From the NCBI RefSeq assembly GCF_000377705.1, contig NZ_KB898623.1:588684-652683 (forward strand): a stretch of DNA of 64,000 bases, in the 5' to 3' direction. Shown piece by piece: positions 1-9,928 of this stretch. A model generated the notes under the pieces. It saw nothing but the letters and a program-made list of their open reading frames with translations. It did not search any database and was not told where the DNA came from. This DNA comes from Salsuginibacillus kocurii DSM 18087 (GTDB lineage: Bacteria; Bacillota; Bacilli; Bacillales; Marinococcaceae). The translations under genes and the position numbers were made by a program. Positions within the stretch are counted from its first letter, which is position 1. Each line of letters opens with the position of its first letter.

Positions 1-2098
<2,098 letters not shown>

Positions 2099-2116
2099 GT
2101 TTTACACCCTCCTACA

Positions 2117-2908
2117 CTACGCTTGTTGTTGTTGCCCTACACGCTCATCTTCTATGCCAAGTTCTTCTTTAATCCACTCGTAACCTTCAGTTTCAAGGCG
2201 CTTAGCAAGTTCAGCATCACCAGATTTCACGATGCGCCCTTGCATCATAACGTGGACTTTGTCTGGAGTAATGTAGTTTAACAGGCGCTGATAGTGCGTG
2301 ATGATAAGACCGCCAAACTCAGGACCGCGCAAGTCATTGATACCTGTAGAAACAACTTTCAATGCGTCAATATCTAAACCAGAATCAATTTCATCTAGCA
2401 CTGCGATCTTTGGTTCCATCATAAGCAGCTGCAAGATTTCATTGCGCTTCTTTTCTCCACCGGAAAAGCCTTCGTTCAAATAACGTTGGGAGAAGGCTTG
2501 GTCCATTTCAAGCGTCTCCATTTTTTCTTCCATTTTACGAATAAACTTCATAAGAGAAATTTCATTGCCTTCTTCACGTTTTGCATTGATCGCAGAACGC
2601 ATGAAGTCAGCATTTGTCACACCGCTGATTTCGGATGGATATTGCATGGCCAAGAATAAACCTGCCTGGGCACGCTCATCCACTTCCATTTCCAATACAT
2701 CTTTACCATCTAAATGGACAGACCCTTTAGTGATCTCGTATTTTGGATGGCCCATAATAGCTGAAGCAAGGGTGGATTTCCCTGTCCCATTCGGTCCCAT
2801 AATGGCGTGAATTTCACCGCCATTAATCTCAAGGTTAAACCCTTTGATAATTTCTGTACCGTCGATCTCTACGTGTAAGTTCTCAATCTTCAAATTTGGT
2901 GCTGACAT
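2117..2908 (-). CDS. sufC: Fe-S assembly ATPase SufC
   Basis: ABC-type ATPase of the SufBCD scaffold; it powers conformational change and is not a transporter. Walker A (GPNGTGKST) is at residues 38-46, the signature is FSGGEKKR, and Walker B ends in VLDEIDSG. The reading frame is open to an ATG at 2923, but GGAGG lies eight bases before the ATG at 2908, giving MSAPNLKIENLH, so I use 2908 (263 residues). First gene of the suf operon here; the promoter should lie in 2909-3000, although I could not pick a clear one. Confidence 0.96.
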   Translation of the reverse strand: MSAPNLKIENLHVEIDGTEIIKGFNLEINGGEIHAIMGPNGTGKSTLASAIMGHPKYEITKGSVHLDGKDVLEMEVDERAQAGLFLAMQYPSEISGVTNADFMRSAINAKREEGNEISLMKFIRKMEEKMETLEMDQAFSQRYLNEGFSGGEKKRNEILQLLMMEPKIAVLDEIDSGLDIDALKVVSTGINDLRGPEFGGLIITHYQRLLNYITPDKVHVMMQGRIVKSGDAELAKRLETEGYEWIKEELGIEDERVGQQQQA

Positions 2909-2923
2909 AATCCATACCTCCAT

Positions 2924-3335
2924 TTATTCGTTTAGAAAAGCTCATCTCCAGCTTACGAAATAAAACAAGCTTCTCTTATAGTGTCGCATTCGAGAATCCA
3001 CTGTTTCACTGTGCATCAGTTTATTGACGCACGGTTCCATTCTCAATCTATTCTCATTCTTATTTTAAAACAAATCCAATGTGAGTTCAAGCCGTCCGCC
3101 AATGATAGATCTTCCTTGCGACAGACATTACTACAAAGGGCAAAAATATATGCCCTACCCATTTTCCCTGAAAGTACTTATTCTGTCCAGTTTGTTGAAC
3201 TTCGTCACTATCTTTTTCTATTTTAAGCTTTTATAACCAGTTTGTTCAAATACGAATTCTTTTTCTCATGAGTCGTTTGCTTATGAAGTAATTATAATTT
3301 GAAAGGCTAAAGGCCTTACAGGGAAGGTGGCTGGG
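2924..3335. other. Intergenic stretch upstream of suf operon
   Basis: AT-rich DNA of about 400 bases with no convincing gene. It must contain the suf operon promoter on the minus strand. I see no riboswitch or strong repeat. Confidence 0.5.
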
Positions 3336-3407
3336 ATGTATGCACTCGTATTTGTGTTTTGTTTAACGGTGGTTCCTTTGCAGGCGAATGGCACAGTTCC
3401 GTTTTAA
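3336..3407 (+). CDS. Possible 23-residue hydrophobic peptide
   Basis: An ATG at 3336 with AAGGTGG five bases upstream opens a 23-residue frame beginning MYALVFVFCLTVVPLQ and ending NGTVPF. It is almost wholly hydrophobic, like a single membrane segment or bare signal peptide. No family is recognised and no terminator follows. The good ribosome site is the only support, so this may be chance. Confidence 0.25.
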   Translation: MYALVFVFCLTVVPLQANGTVPF

Positions 3408-3499
3408 AATCAATCTATTGGTGTGTTTCAGCCTCACATACTCTGCTAAAACTGCAAAGCTGCTTACAAACCACCTCATGAACCTGCTTTGCCGAAACA

Positions 3500-3536
3500 A
3501 ATAAAAGAAACCATGTCTGAAATTTGGCAGACATGG
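3500..3536 (-). terminator. Intrinsic terminator after 48-residue gene
   Basis: On the minus strand CCATGTCTG and CAGACATGG form a nine-base-pair stem with an eight-base loop, followed by TTTCTTTTATTT. It lies about 50 bases after the stop at 3585 and supports transcription of that small gene. Confidence 0.85.
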
Positions 3537-3584
3537 CCTCACACTATTATTCTTTCTTATATTAAACAATCGTTCCTATTAATG

Positions 3585-3731
3585 TTACGGGCGGTTTTGA
3601 AACTCTGCTGCTAGCTGACAGCTTGCATAGTATTCTTTTTCTCGGCTACGTTCCACGTGCAAGCGAGTAGCTAAGCATTGATCGTATACCGCAAAACCAA
3701 TTCCGTGTGCTTGGTGCATTGCTTTTTCCAT
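3585..3731 (-). CDS. Small hypothetical protein, 48 residues
   Basis: A 48-codon frame, MEKAMHQAHGIGFAVYDQCL at the N-terminus and QLAAEFQNRP at the end. The composition is protein-like: charged, two cysteines, a probable amphipathic helix rich in Glu, Arg and Lys. An alternative start is the ATG at 3719 (MHQAHGIG). A strong minus-strand terminator about 50 bases after the stop suggests a real monocistronic unit. Ribosome sites before either ATG are weak, which is the main doubt. I do not recognise the family. Confidence 0.45.
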   Translation of the reverse strand: MEKAMHQAHGIGFAVYDQCLATRLHVERSREKEYYASCQLAAEFQNRP

Positions 3732-3967
3732 TTCACCAGTTACCGTCGATTCAATCCTATGGATAGAAAATCAACCCTTTCAGTTTATTTTACATGCTCT
3801 ACTTTAGCACGTTGAATTTTTTCAGACAAAAAGGGTTTGTTGTTAAATTTTCTGACAATAAGGAAAGAATTACCCTGCACATCATTGTTAGATATGAGAG
3901 TGACGATTTCTGGCATATTCTCTTACATACTTTAGATTTCATTGCAAACAAGAACGTTTATTCGCAT

Positions 3968-4342
3968 TTAATGAGATTGATTTCCTCCAAACGTTTGCAT
4001 TGCTTCCTGAACCACGGTCACGGCCTGACTCATTGCAGCTCCGCCCCCAAACGCACTTGCCACGCCAATTGTTTCTAGCAACTCGTCCTCTGAACAGCCT
4101 TCATCAAGACTTCCTTTGGTGTGATAAATCATACAATATTCATCTTGAGCCTCGATGCTTACTGCCAAGGCAATCAACTGTTTAGTCTTTTTGGAAAGCT
4201 TACCTTCTTTGAAGCATTCATCCGTAAACGCTTTGTACTGTTTAGCAAGCTTTGGCATCTTATGCTCCAAATCTCCCATGCCTTCCTTATAATCGTGCAA
4301 TGCTTCTTCCACAAAAGATTGACCTTGTTGATCGTTTGTCAT
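3968..4342 (-). CDS. Carboxymuconolactone decarboxylase/AhpD-like protein
   Basis: A 124-residue all-helical protein of the CMD/AhpD-like fold. The family core is seen as LIALAVSIEAQDEYC with MIYH following: Cys70 and His74 in the position of the AhpD Cys-x-x-Cys-x-x-x-His site, but with only one cysteine at the motif, so classic dithiol peroxidase chemistry is doubtful. The ATG at 4342 is chosen because GGAGG lies eight bases before it; the frame is open to 4366. It stands alone between the met operon and the small gene at 3585. Function: probably redox- or alkylperoxidase-related, not certain. Confidence 0.85.
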   Translation of the reverse strand: MTNDQQGQSFVEEALHDYKEGMGDLEHKMPKLAKQYKAFTDECFKEGKLSKKTKQLIALAVSIEAQDEYCMIYHTKGSLDEGCSEDELLETIGVASAFGGGAAMSQAVTVVQEAMQTFGGNQSH

Positions 4343-4407
4343 TAACGTCTCCTCCTCACACAGCATTACTCATAGCATGAAACAATACAAAGAAAAGTAT
4401 GTAAGCA

Positions 4408-4443
4408 AAAGAAAAGCCGACCGAGAATATCCGGTCGACTTTT
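4408..4443 (-). terminator. Terminator of met operon
   Basis: On the minus strand GTCGACCG pairs with CGGTCGGC around GATATT, followed by TTTTCTTTT. It lies 24 bases after the metQ stop and ends the metNPQ transcript. Confidence 0.88.
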
Positions 4444-4467
4444 GCCCAAGAACTGCAGGCTACTTAT

Positions 4468-5304
4468 TTATTCACTTACAGGTACTACGGCGTTTTCATA
4501 CTCTTCAACAATGAAATCTTGAACGTCCTCAGAGCGCAGCACCTCAACGAGTGTTTGAATCTCTTCGTTGTCCTCATCGCCTGCTGGCACTGCAATGACA
4601 TTTACGTGCGGGTTGTCCAATTCAGTTGATTCTGTAGCAATCGCATCTTCCATCGGATTTAGATCATAATCAATCGCGTAGTTTGAATTGATGAGAACAG
4701 CATCTCCTTCGCCTTGTTCATACGCAGTTGGAAGTACCGCTGCTTCTACATTTGCTTGAAATTCCAAGTCACGTGGGTTTTCTTCAATATCATCAACTGT
4801 AGCATCCACATCTACACCTTCAGCTAAGGTGATTAGCCCTTCTTCTTCTAACAAGGTAAGAATGCGGCCATGGTCTGCCACTGAATCACTCATAATAATT
4901 TCAGCACCGTCTGGAAGCTCATCAAGTGAATCGTATTCTTGGCTGTATACACCAATTGGTTCAATGTGAATACCACCTGCATGTTCAAACTCATAGCCGT
5001 GTTCCTCAATTTGGTCCTCTAAATAAGGAATATGTTGAAAATAGTTTGCATCTAGTTCCCCTTCGGCTAGATACTCATTAGGAAGAACATAATCGTTAAA
5101 CGTTTCAATTTCCAACTCAATGCCTTCCTCTTCAAGTGCGTCCTCTGCATATTCAAGAATTTCAGCATGCGGAACGTTCGAAGCCCCAACCGTTAATGTT
5201 TGAGTCTCTTCGCCTTCTCCACCTGATTCTTCTCCATCTGTTCCACAAGCTGCCAACACCAAGGCAGCAGTTCCTGTTGTTGCAAGCAGTGCTAATTTCT
5301 TCAT
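4468..5304 (-). CDS. metQ: Methionine-binding lipoprotein MetQ
   Basis: Substrate-binding lipoprotein of the methionine ABC importer (NlpA/MetQ family), tethered outside the membrane. A signal peptide ends in the lipobox LVLAAC with the acylated Cys20, followed by a Gly/Glu-rich linker. The body has typical MetQ stretches such as HAEILEYAEDALEEEGIELE and DANYFQHIPYLED. It is strikingly rich in Glu and Asp, as seen for secreted proteins of salt- or alkali-adapted bacteria. Last gene of metN-metP-metQ, so it is under the S-box riboswitch at 7276-7390. Confidence 0.95.
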   Translation of the reverse strand: MKKLALLATTGTAALVLAACGTDGEESGGEGEETQTLTVGASNVPHAEILEYAEDALEEEGIELEIETFNDYVLPNEYLAEGELDANYFQHIPYLEDQIEEHGYEFEHAGGIHIEPIGVYSQEYDSLDELPDGAEIIMSDSVADHGRILTLLEEEGLITLAEGVDVDATVDDIEENPRDLEFQANVEAAVLPTAYEQGEGDAVLINSNYAIDYDLNPMEDAIATESTELDNPHVNVIAVPAGDEDNEEIQTLVEVLRSEDVQDFIVEEYENAVVPVSE

Positions 5305-5326
5305 TTTATATTCCTCCTCTAGTTAA

Positions 5327-5995
5327 TTAACGTTTATCAAATTTATAAGTCAACCTGTCGCCCATCCACTGTAAAACAAAAACAATCAATAAAATAATAA
5401 CCGTTGCTGTTACGGTAATATCTAAATTATTGCGTTGAAAGCCATCTCTGTAAGCAAGGTCGCCTAGTCCGCCTGCACCAATCACTCCAGCCATAGCTGT
5501 ATAACTAACTAGCGCAATAGAAGTTACAGTAATGCCCGATAACAAAGCAGGCATAGATTCTGGCAAAAGCACCTTTAAAATAATGTCTCGATGCCTTGCT
5601 CCCATCGATTGAGCAGCTTCAATCACTCCACTATCCACTTCTCTTAGCCCAATTTCAACTAATCTTGCATAAAACGGGGCTGCTCCAACGATTAAAGCTG
5701 GGAGGGCAGCGGACGGCCCCAAGATCGTACCAACAATAATACCGGTCAACGGAATCAGCAGAATGATTAATATAATAAAAGGAATGGAGCGAGTAATATT
5801 CACATAAGCTGCGATTATGGAATGGACCCCTTTGTTTTCCCACAAATGCCCTTTTGAGGTTAAAAACAAAAGAAGACCGAGCAAAATACCAAAAAGAAAC
5901 GTCAAGACGCCAGCAATAGCCGTCATGTAAATGGTTTCTAGTGTAGCCTCCCACATCGTTTCCCAGTTTACGTTCGGAAAGATTGTCTCTAGCAT
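5327..5995 (-). CDS. metP: Methionine ABC transporter permease MetP (MetI)
   Basis: Membrane permease of the methionine importer, 222 residues with about five transmembrane segments. The BPD-type permease loop that contacts MetN is visible as IEAAQSMGARHRDIILKVLL (EAA motif, around residues 130-150). Its ATG overlaps the metN TGA by one base (TGATG), so the pair is coupled. Transcribed with metN and metQ. Confidence 0.95.
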   Translation of the reverse strand: MLETIFPNVNWETMWEATLETIYMTAIAGVLTFLFGILLGLLLFLTSKGHLWENKGVHSIIAAYVNITRSIPFIILIILLIPLTGIIVGTILGPSAALPALIVGAAPFYARLVEIGLREVDSGVIEAAQSMGARHRDIILKVLLPESMPALLSGITVTSIALVSYTAMAGVIGAGGLGDLAYRDGFQRNNLDITVTATVIILLIVFVLQWMGDRLTYKFDKR

Positions 5996-7005
5996 CAGGC
6001 CATCACCTCCGTAAACACGCCGCGTCCATTTAGAAAAGAAAGGCTATGACTCAGTTGGTCCTCATTTGCTCCCACAGCCACATATAACGTTCCGAAACTT
6101 CCTTCTGTGGTATGAGTCAGTTTCCCGTGTAAAATATTCACATCAACTTGCACTTCACGAATCCAATCTGAAACGACGGGTTCGCCAGCACGGGTACCGG
6201 TAAATGTCAATTTCATCACAGGGGCATTCGCAGATTCGATAACTTGCTGCACGGCTTCTTCATCCGGAGCAGCAATCTGTTTGACAAATTCCTTCGTCAT
6301 TTCTTGTTCCGGCTGTTGAAACACCTGAAGGACATTGCCTTCCTCAACCACTCGACCCGCTTCCATCACCGCAACCCGGTGGCAGATCTTGCGAATTACG
6401 TGCATTTCATGAGTGATCATTACAATTGTAAGGCCTAGCTTTTGATTGATATCTACAAGCAGATCTAAGATCGAATCTGTCGTTTTCGGATCAAGAGCTG
6501 ATGTAGCTTCATCACAAAGCAAGACCTTTGGCCGGTTAGCCAATGCCCTGGCGATGCCAACTCTTTGCTTTTGGCCGCCACTTAACTGTGAAGGATACGC
6601 CTGTTCTCTACCCGCTAACCCAACCAGCTGAATTAGTTCTTCAACTCGTTTCTTGCGTTCGCTTTTAGGGACCCCGGCAATTTCAAGCGGAAGCGCAATA
6701 TTGCTGTAAACCGTGCGTGACCAAAGCAAGTTGAAATGTTGAAAAATCATACTAATTTCTTGCCGTGCCTCGCGCAGCGAGCTGTTATCCAGTGCTTGCA
6801 TATCATACCCTGCCACTTCCACTGTGCCTGCCGTCGGAGCTTCAAGCAGATTCAATAAGCGGACGAGCGTACTTTTACCAGCACCGCTGTATCCAATCAC
6901 TCCAAAAATCTCTCCTGCCTCGATATGCAAATCTACATCATCGACGGCTGTTACCTCTTGATTTGAAGTTTGAAAGATTTTCGATAGTTGTTTTAAACGA
7001 ATCAT
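5995..7005 (-). CDS. metN: Methionine ABC transporter ATPase MetN
   Basis: ATPase of the methionine importer, 336 residues. Walker A GYSGAGKST, signature LSGGQKQR and Walker B LLCDEATSALDP are present, and the C-terminal 75 or so residues form the NIL regulatory domain that senses methionine in this family. The frame runs back to a GTG at 7014, but GGTGA six bases before the ATG at 7005 and the family N-terminus (MIRLKQLSKIF) favour 7005. A 270-base leader separates it from the S-box aptamer. Confidence 0.95.
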   Translation of the reverse strand: MIRLKQLSKIFQTSNQEVTAVDDVDLHIEAGEIFGVIGYSGAGKSTLVRLLNLLEAPTAGTVEVAGYDMQALDNSSLREARQEISMIFQHFNLLWSRTVYSNIALPLEIAGVPKSERKKRVEELIQLVGLAGREQAYPSQLSGGQKQRVGIARALANRPKVLLCDEATSALDPKTTDSILDLLVDINQKLGLTIVMITHEMHVIRKICHRVAVMEAGRVVEEGNVLQVFQQPEQEMTKEFVKQIAAPDEEAVQQVIESANAPVMKLTFTGTRAGEPVVSDWIREVQVDVNILHGKLTHTTEGSFGTLYVAVGANEDQLSHSLSFLNGRGVFTEVMA

Positions 7006-7198
7006 GATGTTCACCGCCGTTCTGTATAAAAATAATCTAATTAGGCTCTTTTGCTTTCCTCAATTCTATCCATTGGGATAGACGATGAAATTAGAAAAGG
7101 GGCTGCCTTGCATAAAGAAGCTCCTTTATATAACTTGACTCTTGCAGAGAAGTGGTAAAGTTTACTATCCCTACCTATTAAGTATACTTTGGTGCGGA

Positions 7199-7222
7199 AA
7201 GAAAAACCTGGCGGGCCCCAAG
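7199..7222 (-). terminator. Second terminator-like hairpin in met leader
   Basis: On the minus strand CTTGG pairs with CCAGG around GGCCCG and is followed by TTTTTCTTT. It lies directly downstream of the first leader terminator, so the leader carries two terminator-like hairpins in a row. The stem is short (5 bp, one G-U), so its strength is uncertain. Confidence 0.5.
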
Positions 7223-7234
7223 CTTTAATGAAAT

Positions 7235-7266
7235 GAAAAGCCTTCCTGGCAAAAGAGCAGAAAGGC
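7235..7266 (-). terminator. S-box riboswitch terminator
   Basis: On the minus strand GCCTTTC pairs with GGAAGGC (hairpin 7240-7266), followed by TTTTCATTT. It begins ten bases after the aptamer 3' strand and is the expected SAM-dependent terminator; its 5' arm can compete with the P1/anti-terminator region (GAGAGAAAGG). Confidence 0.75.
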
Positions 7267-7275
7267 AATTCCTTT

Positions 7276-7390
7276 CTCTCATCTTTCAAAGTCTTGTAGA
7301 AACTTTGCAGGAATTGGCACCATTTTAGTCAAACTAACGGTTGCCGGGTTTCATAGGGCCCAGTCCCTCCACCTCTCGTGATAAGAGCAT
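7276..7390 (-). ncRNA. SAM-I (S-box) riboswitch
   Basis: The minus strand shows the S-box core in order: CTTATCACGAGAGGTGGAGG, then GGGCCCTATGAAACCCGGCA, then GGTGCCAATTCCTGC, and closing GATGAGAG that pairs with CTTATC to form P1. These are the conserved SAM-binding and kink-turn elements. High SAM should favour the terminator at 7235-7266 and shut off metNPQ. It begins about 30 bases after the predicted start of a strong SigA promoter. Confidence 0.95.
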
Positions 7391-7427
7391 ATATATGATT
7401 GTAATCTTCTTTATTAGGACAGAGAAA

Positions 7428-7456
7428 ATCATAGCACGCGCACTTCATCCTGTCAA
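7428..7456 (-). promoter_or_regulatory. SigA promoter of met leader
   Basis: Minus strand TTGACA (7451-7456), 17 bases, TATGAT (7428-7433). This is close to a perfect SigA promoter and sits just upstream of the S-box aptamer. Confidence 0.88.
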
Positions 7457-7473
7457 TTCAAATAGCCGCTAGA

Positions 7474-8715
7474 TTAACTCCGTTTAATAAATACCAAATA
7501 AAAGTAAATTGAACCAATTAAATAGAGTACACAAGTCATGCTAAAAACAAGGGCCCAGCCCGTATATGCTCCGTACATGACCACGATTGTAGTCGACACC
7601 GGTCCCATCACTGCCCAGCCAAGCTGAAAGACCATCTGCCCTACTGAATTCGCAAGTCCTTTTATCGAATCATCTACTTTTCGCATCATAAGAGACATTT
7701 GGATGGGGTTTCCTGCATTCATTAGAGCCTGACGGAAAAGAAAACCAATAACAGCCAACCAGAGATTCTCTGTAAAAGCTGTCACTAAAAGAAAAGGAAG
7801 AGAACTTAATTGGAGAATAACGACAGCTTTTACTTCGCCAACCTTCCCCACCACTGCTGGCCCGAGCATAAAAGCTACTGCCGTCATAGCCTGGCCAGCA
7901 GCTAGAATTATGCCTACAGCAGAATAGGTGATGTCAAATCGATCGGTAAAATACAGGTTTAAATATGGAATAACAAGCCCTGAGCCAAACCCAATTAAAA
8001 GCTGGGCAACAGCAAATAAGCCGATTAACTTCAAACCTGAACGATGAGTAGTAAGTAGTTTTTTCCAACCGCTCACGCCTGCTTTTTCTTGTTTCACTTT
8101 TCGTTCTTCTTTAATACGCAGGACTGGAAAGAGGGCAGAAAAACTTAATGCAGCCCCTATAAGCAGTGTAACTCGAATGCTTTCCAACGAAGAAAAAGCA
8201 AACGTCCACTGGAAAACGTCACTAAACGTACCTCCGAGCGCATTACCAATCACGTTGGCGACCATGTTCAAGGCAAAATTAAAGCTGAACAAATGAACAC
8301 GCTGAGCTTCTGTAGAATTTTCAGCAAGCAGAGGAATGGCAGCCACTTGAATAGCAGCCATACCTATCCCCGTCAAAAAAGCCATCGATAAAAGCGCGTT
8401 TTCCGGGACAAATAAAGAACGGGCAAAGAGGCTTACAGCTAAACATAAAGCACCGCTAATAATAATTTTCTTACGGCCAATGCGATCACTTAATAGCCCG
8501 GCTGGTAGTAAAGCCAGGGCTGTTGCGGTTGCTTGCATCGCTATGACCCGTCCATTCACATCATCGGTATAACCAAGCTCACGCACGTAATAATTATAGA
8601 TAACAAGAAAAACGCCCATTCCAATGTTTGAAAGAAGCGAAGCAAACAGGAAGAGTCTAACGTTCTTGTTGTATGTTTTAAATTGAGATTTCCATTCAGC
8701 AGCAATTCGAACCAT
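7474..8715 (-). CDS. MFS transporter
   Basis: A 413-residue protein with about 12 hydrophobic segments. The major facilitator loop 2-3 motif is seen as GLLSDRIGRKK at about residue 80. The long cytoplasmic loop in the middle (around KEERKVKQEKAG) separates two six-helix halves. AAAGGG before the ATG at 8715 sets the start; the frame extends to a GTG at 8733. It lies upstream of the met leader on the same strand, with no clear terminator before the met promoter. Substrate cannot be told from sequence. Confidence 0.88.
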   Translation of the reverse strand: MVRIAAEWKSQFKTYNKNVRLFLFASLLSNIGMGVFLVIYNYYVRELGYTDDVNGRVIAMQATATALALLPAGLLSDRIGRKKIIISGALCLAVSLFARSLFVPENALLSMAFLTGIGMAAIQVAAIPLLAENSTEAQRVHLFSFNFALNMVANVIGNALGGTFSDVFQWTFAFSSLESIRVTLLIGAALSFSALFPVLRIKEERKVKQEKAGVSGWKKLLTTHRSGLKLIGLFAVAQLLIGFGSGLVIPYLNLYFTDRFDITYSAVGIILAAGQAMTAVAFMLGPAVVGKVGEVKAVVILQLSSLPFLLVTAFTENLWLAVIGFLFRQALMNAGNPIQMSLMMRKVDDSIKGLANSVGQMVFQLGWAVMGPVSTTIVVMYGAYTGWALVFSMTCVLYLIGSIYFYLVFIKRS

Positions 8716-8845
8716 GGCATGTATCCCTTTCACTTGCCAGCAATTTTTTCGACACCCTAAATATCATAATCAAAAAGTGAGGATTTGGAAAGGGAAAATA
8801 TGCTTGGCTTAAGCTACTTTTTGCCAGTGAAAGGTTCCTATACAT

Positions 8846-8893
8846 CAAAAAAGCGAATGCCTCCCCTTTGAGCAGGGGGGACATTCGCTTTAT
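8846..8893 (-). terminator. Strong terminator after gcvH
   Basis: On the minus strand AAAGCGAATG and CATTCGCTTT, with an inner C-run/G-run pair (CCCCCC with GGGGAGG), form a long stem followed by TTTTTT. It follows the gcvH stop directly. Confidence 0.93.
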
Positions 8894-8901
8894 GTAATGC
8901 C

Positions 8902-9285
8902 TTAGTCTTCGCTTACCATTTCTTTATACTCTTCAGCAGACATTAACTCATCGAATTCACTCTTATCGGATGGTTCAACTACAATCATCCACGCTTTTTC
9001 ATACGGTGATTCATTGACGAATTCCGGACTGTCTTCTAAGTCTTCATTGATCTCTACTACTTTTCCAGTTACTGGAGCATAGAGTTCAGATACTGTTTTT
9101 ACAGATTCTACACTGCCGAATGGTTCATCTGCTTCGACTTCATCGCCTTCTTCCGGCAATTCAACGAATACGATATCACCAAGTTCGGATTGAGCAAAGT
9201 CAGTAATCCCGATCCGGACTTTTCCGTCTTCCTCTTTCACCCATTCATGTTCTTCTGAGTACTTTAATTCCTTTGGTAAATTCAT
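8902..9285 (-). CDS. gcvH: Glycine cleavage system H protein
   Basis: Lipoyl carrier of the glycine cleavage system, also the hub from which lipoyl groups are passed to other complexes in Bacillus. The 127-residue protein has the lipoylated lysine in ESVKTVSE at residue 63 and the typical opening [15 protein letters not shown]. The ATG at 9285 has AAGGGGTG six bases upstream; the open frame beyond it overlaps yusI and is not used. It follows yusI by 40 bases and ends at a strong terminator, as in the B. subtilis yusI-gcvH pair. Confidence 0.96.
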   Translation of the reverse strand: MNLPKELKYSEEHEWVKEEDGKVRIGITDFAQSELGDIVFVELPEEGDEVEADEPFGSVESVKTVSELYAPVTGKVVEINEDLEDSPEFVNESPYEKAWMIVVEPSDKSEFDELMSAEEYKEMVSED

Positions 9286-9325
9286 GTGGGGCACCCCTTC
9301 GTTTTCAAAATTGATGATGTTTAAG

Positions 9326-9685
9326 TTACTGCTTCCATCGTTCCTCGAATTCTTGTTCTTTAAACCCAATCGTAACATTTGTGCCGTCTGTTACAATGGG
9401 TCGTTTAATTAACATACCGTCTGAAGCTAACCAATCTAACAATTCTTCTTCACTAGCGTCTTTAACTTGATCTTTTAAGCCGAGTTCGCGGTACTTTTTA
9501 CCGCTCGTATTGAAGAATTTGCGAAGCTCCAGACCGCTATTCTTATGTAGCTTTTCTAGCTCCGCTTTGCTTGGAGGTTCTTCAACGATATGTTTCTCAT
9601 TATAGCTGATATTATGGTCATCTAGCCACCGTTTTGCCTTTTTGCATGTACCGCACTGGGGGTATGCATAAACTGTCAATGCCAT
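9326..9685 (-). CDS. yusI: ArsC/Spx-family protein YusI
   Basis: A 119-residue thioredoxin-fold protein of the ArsC/Spx family. A Cys-x-x-Cys pair (CGTC, Cys11 and Cys14) follows strand one. The RPIVTDG segment with its arginine and cis-proline lies near the end, as in the family. AGGAGGG six bases before the ATG confirms the start. Its place next to gcvH matches B. subtilis YusI. Its role, arsenate reductase or regulator, is unproven. Confidence 0.88.
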   Translation of the reverse strand: MALTVYAYPQCGTCKKAKRWLDDHNISYNEKHIVEEPPSKAELEKLHKNSGLELRKFFNTSGKKYRELGLKDQVKDASEEELLDWLASDGMLIKRPIVTDGTNVTIGFKEQEFEERWKQ

Positions 9686-9801
9686 TCTTATCCCTCCTTT
9701 CCTGCTTTCTTATGTTCTAGTATAACGAATACGCGCGCTTTATTCATTACTTGGCGCTCACTTATAAATGCTGAGTAATAACGCTTTATTGTTAAACGGA
9801 C

Positions 9802-9830
9802 AAAAAGCCCTGGTAGTCCCAGAGCTTTTT
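9802..9830 (-). terminator. Terminator after fadE (bidirectional shape)
   Basis: AAAAAGC/GCTTTTT outer stem, CTGG/CCAG inner stem around a five-base loop. T-runs lie on both sides. It follows the fadE stop by about 100 bases and ends the fadNAE transcript. Confidence 0.82.
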
Positions 9831-9928
9831 GCCATACTTCAAAGAGAGGAGAATCCCTTCCAAAAGAAGGAGTGTATATTAGTTTTGAGATCAATAATGA
9901 CCTCAAATTTGCTAACGCTAATGAATTG

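Noticed and set aside
2981-3226. 81-residue plus-strand protein upstream of suf
   Set aside because: No ribosome site, low-complexity composition and no family; probably an AT-rich chance frame.
7041-7289. 82-residue protein in the met leader
   Set aside because: It overlaps the S-box 3' end and both terminators, has no ribosome site and no family resemblance.
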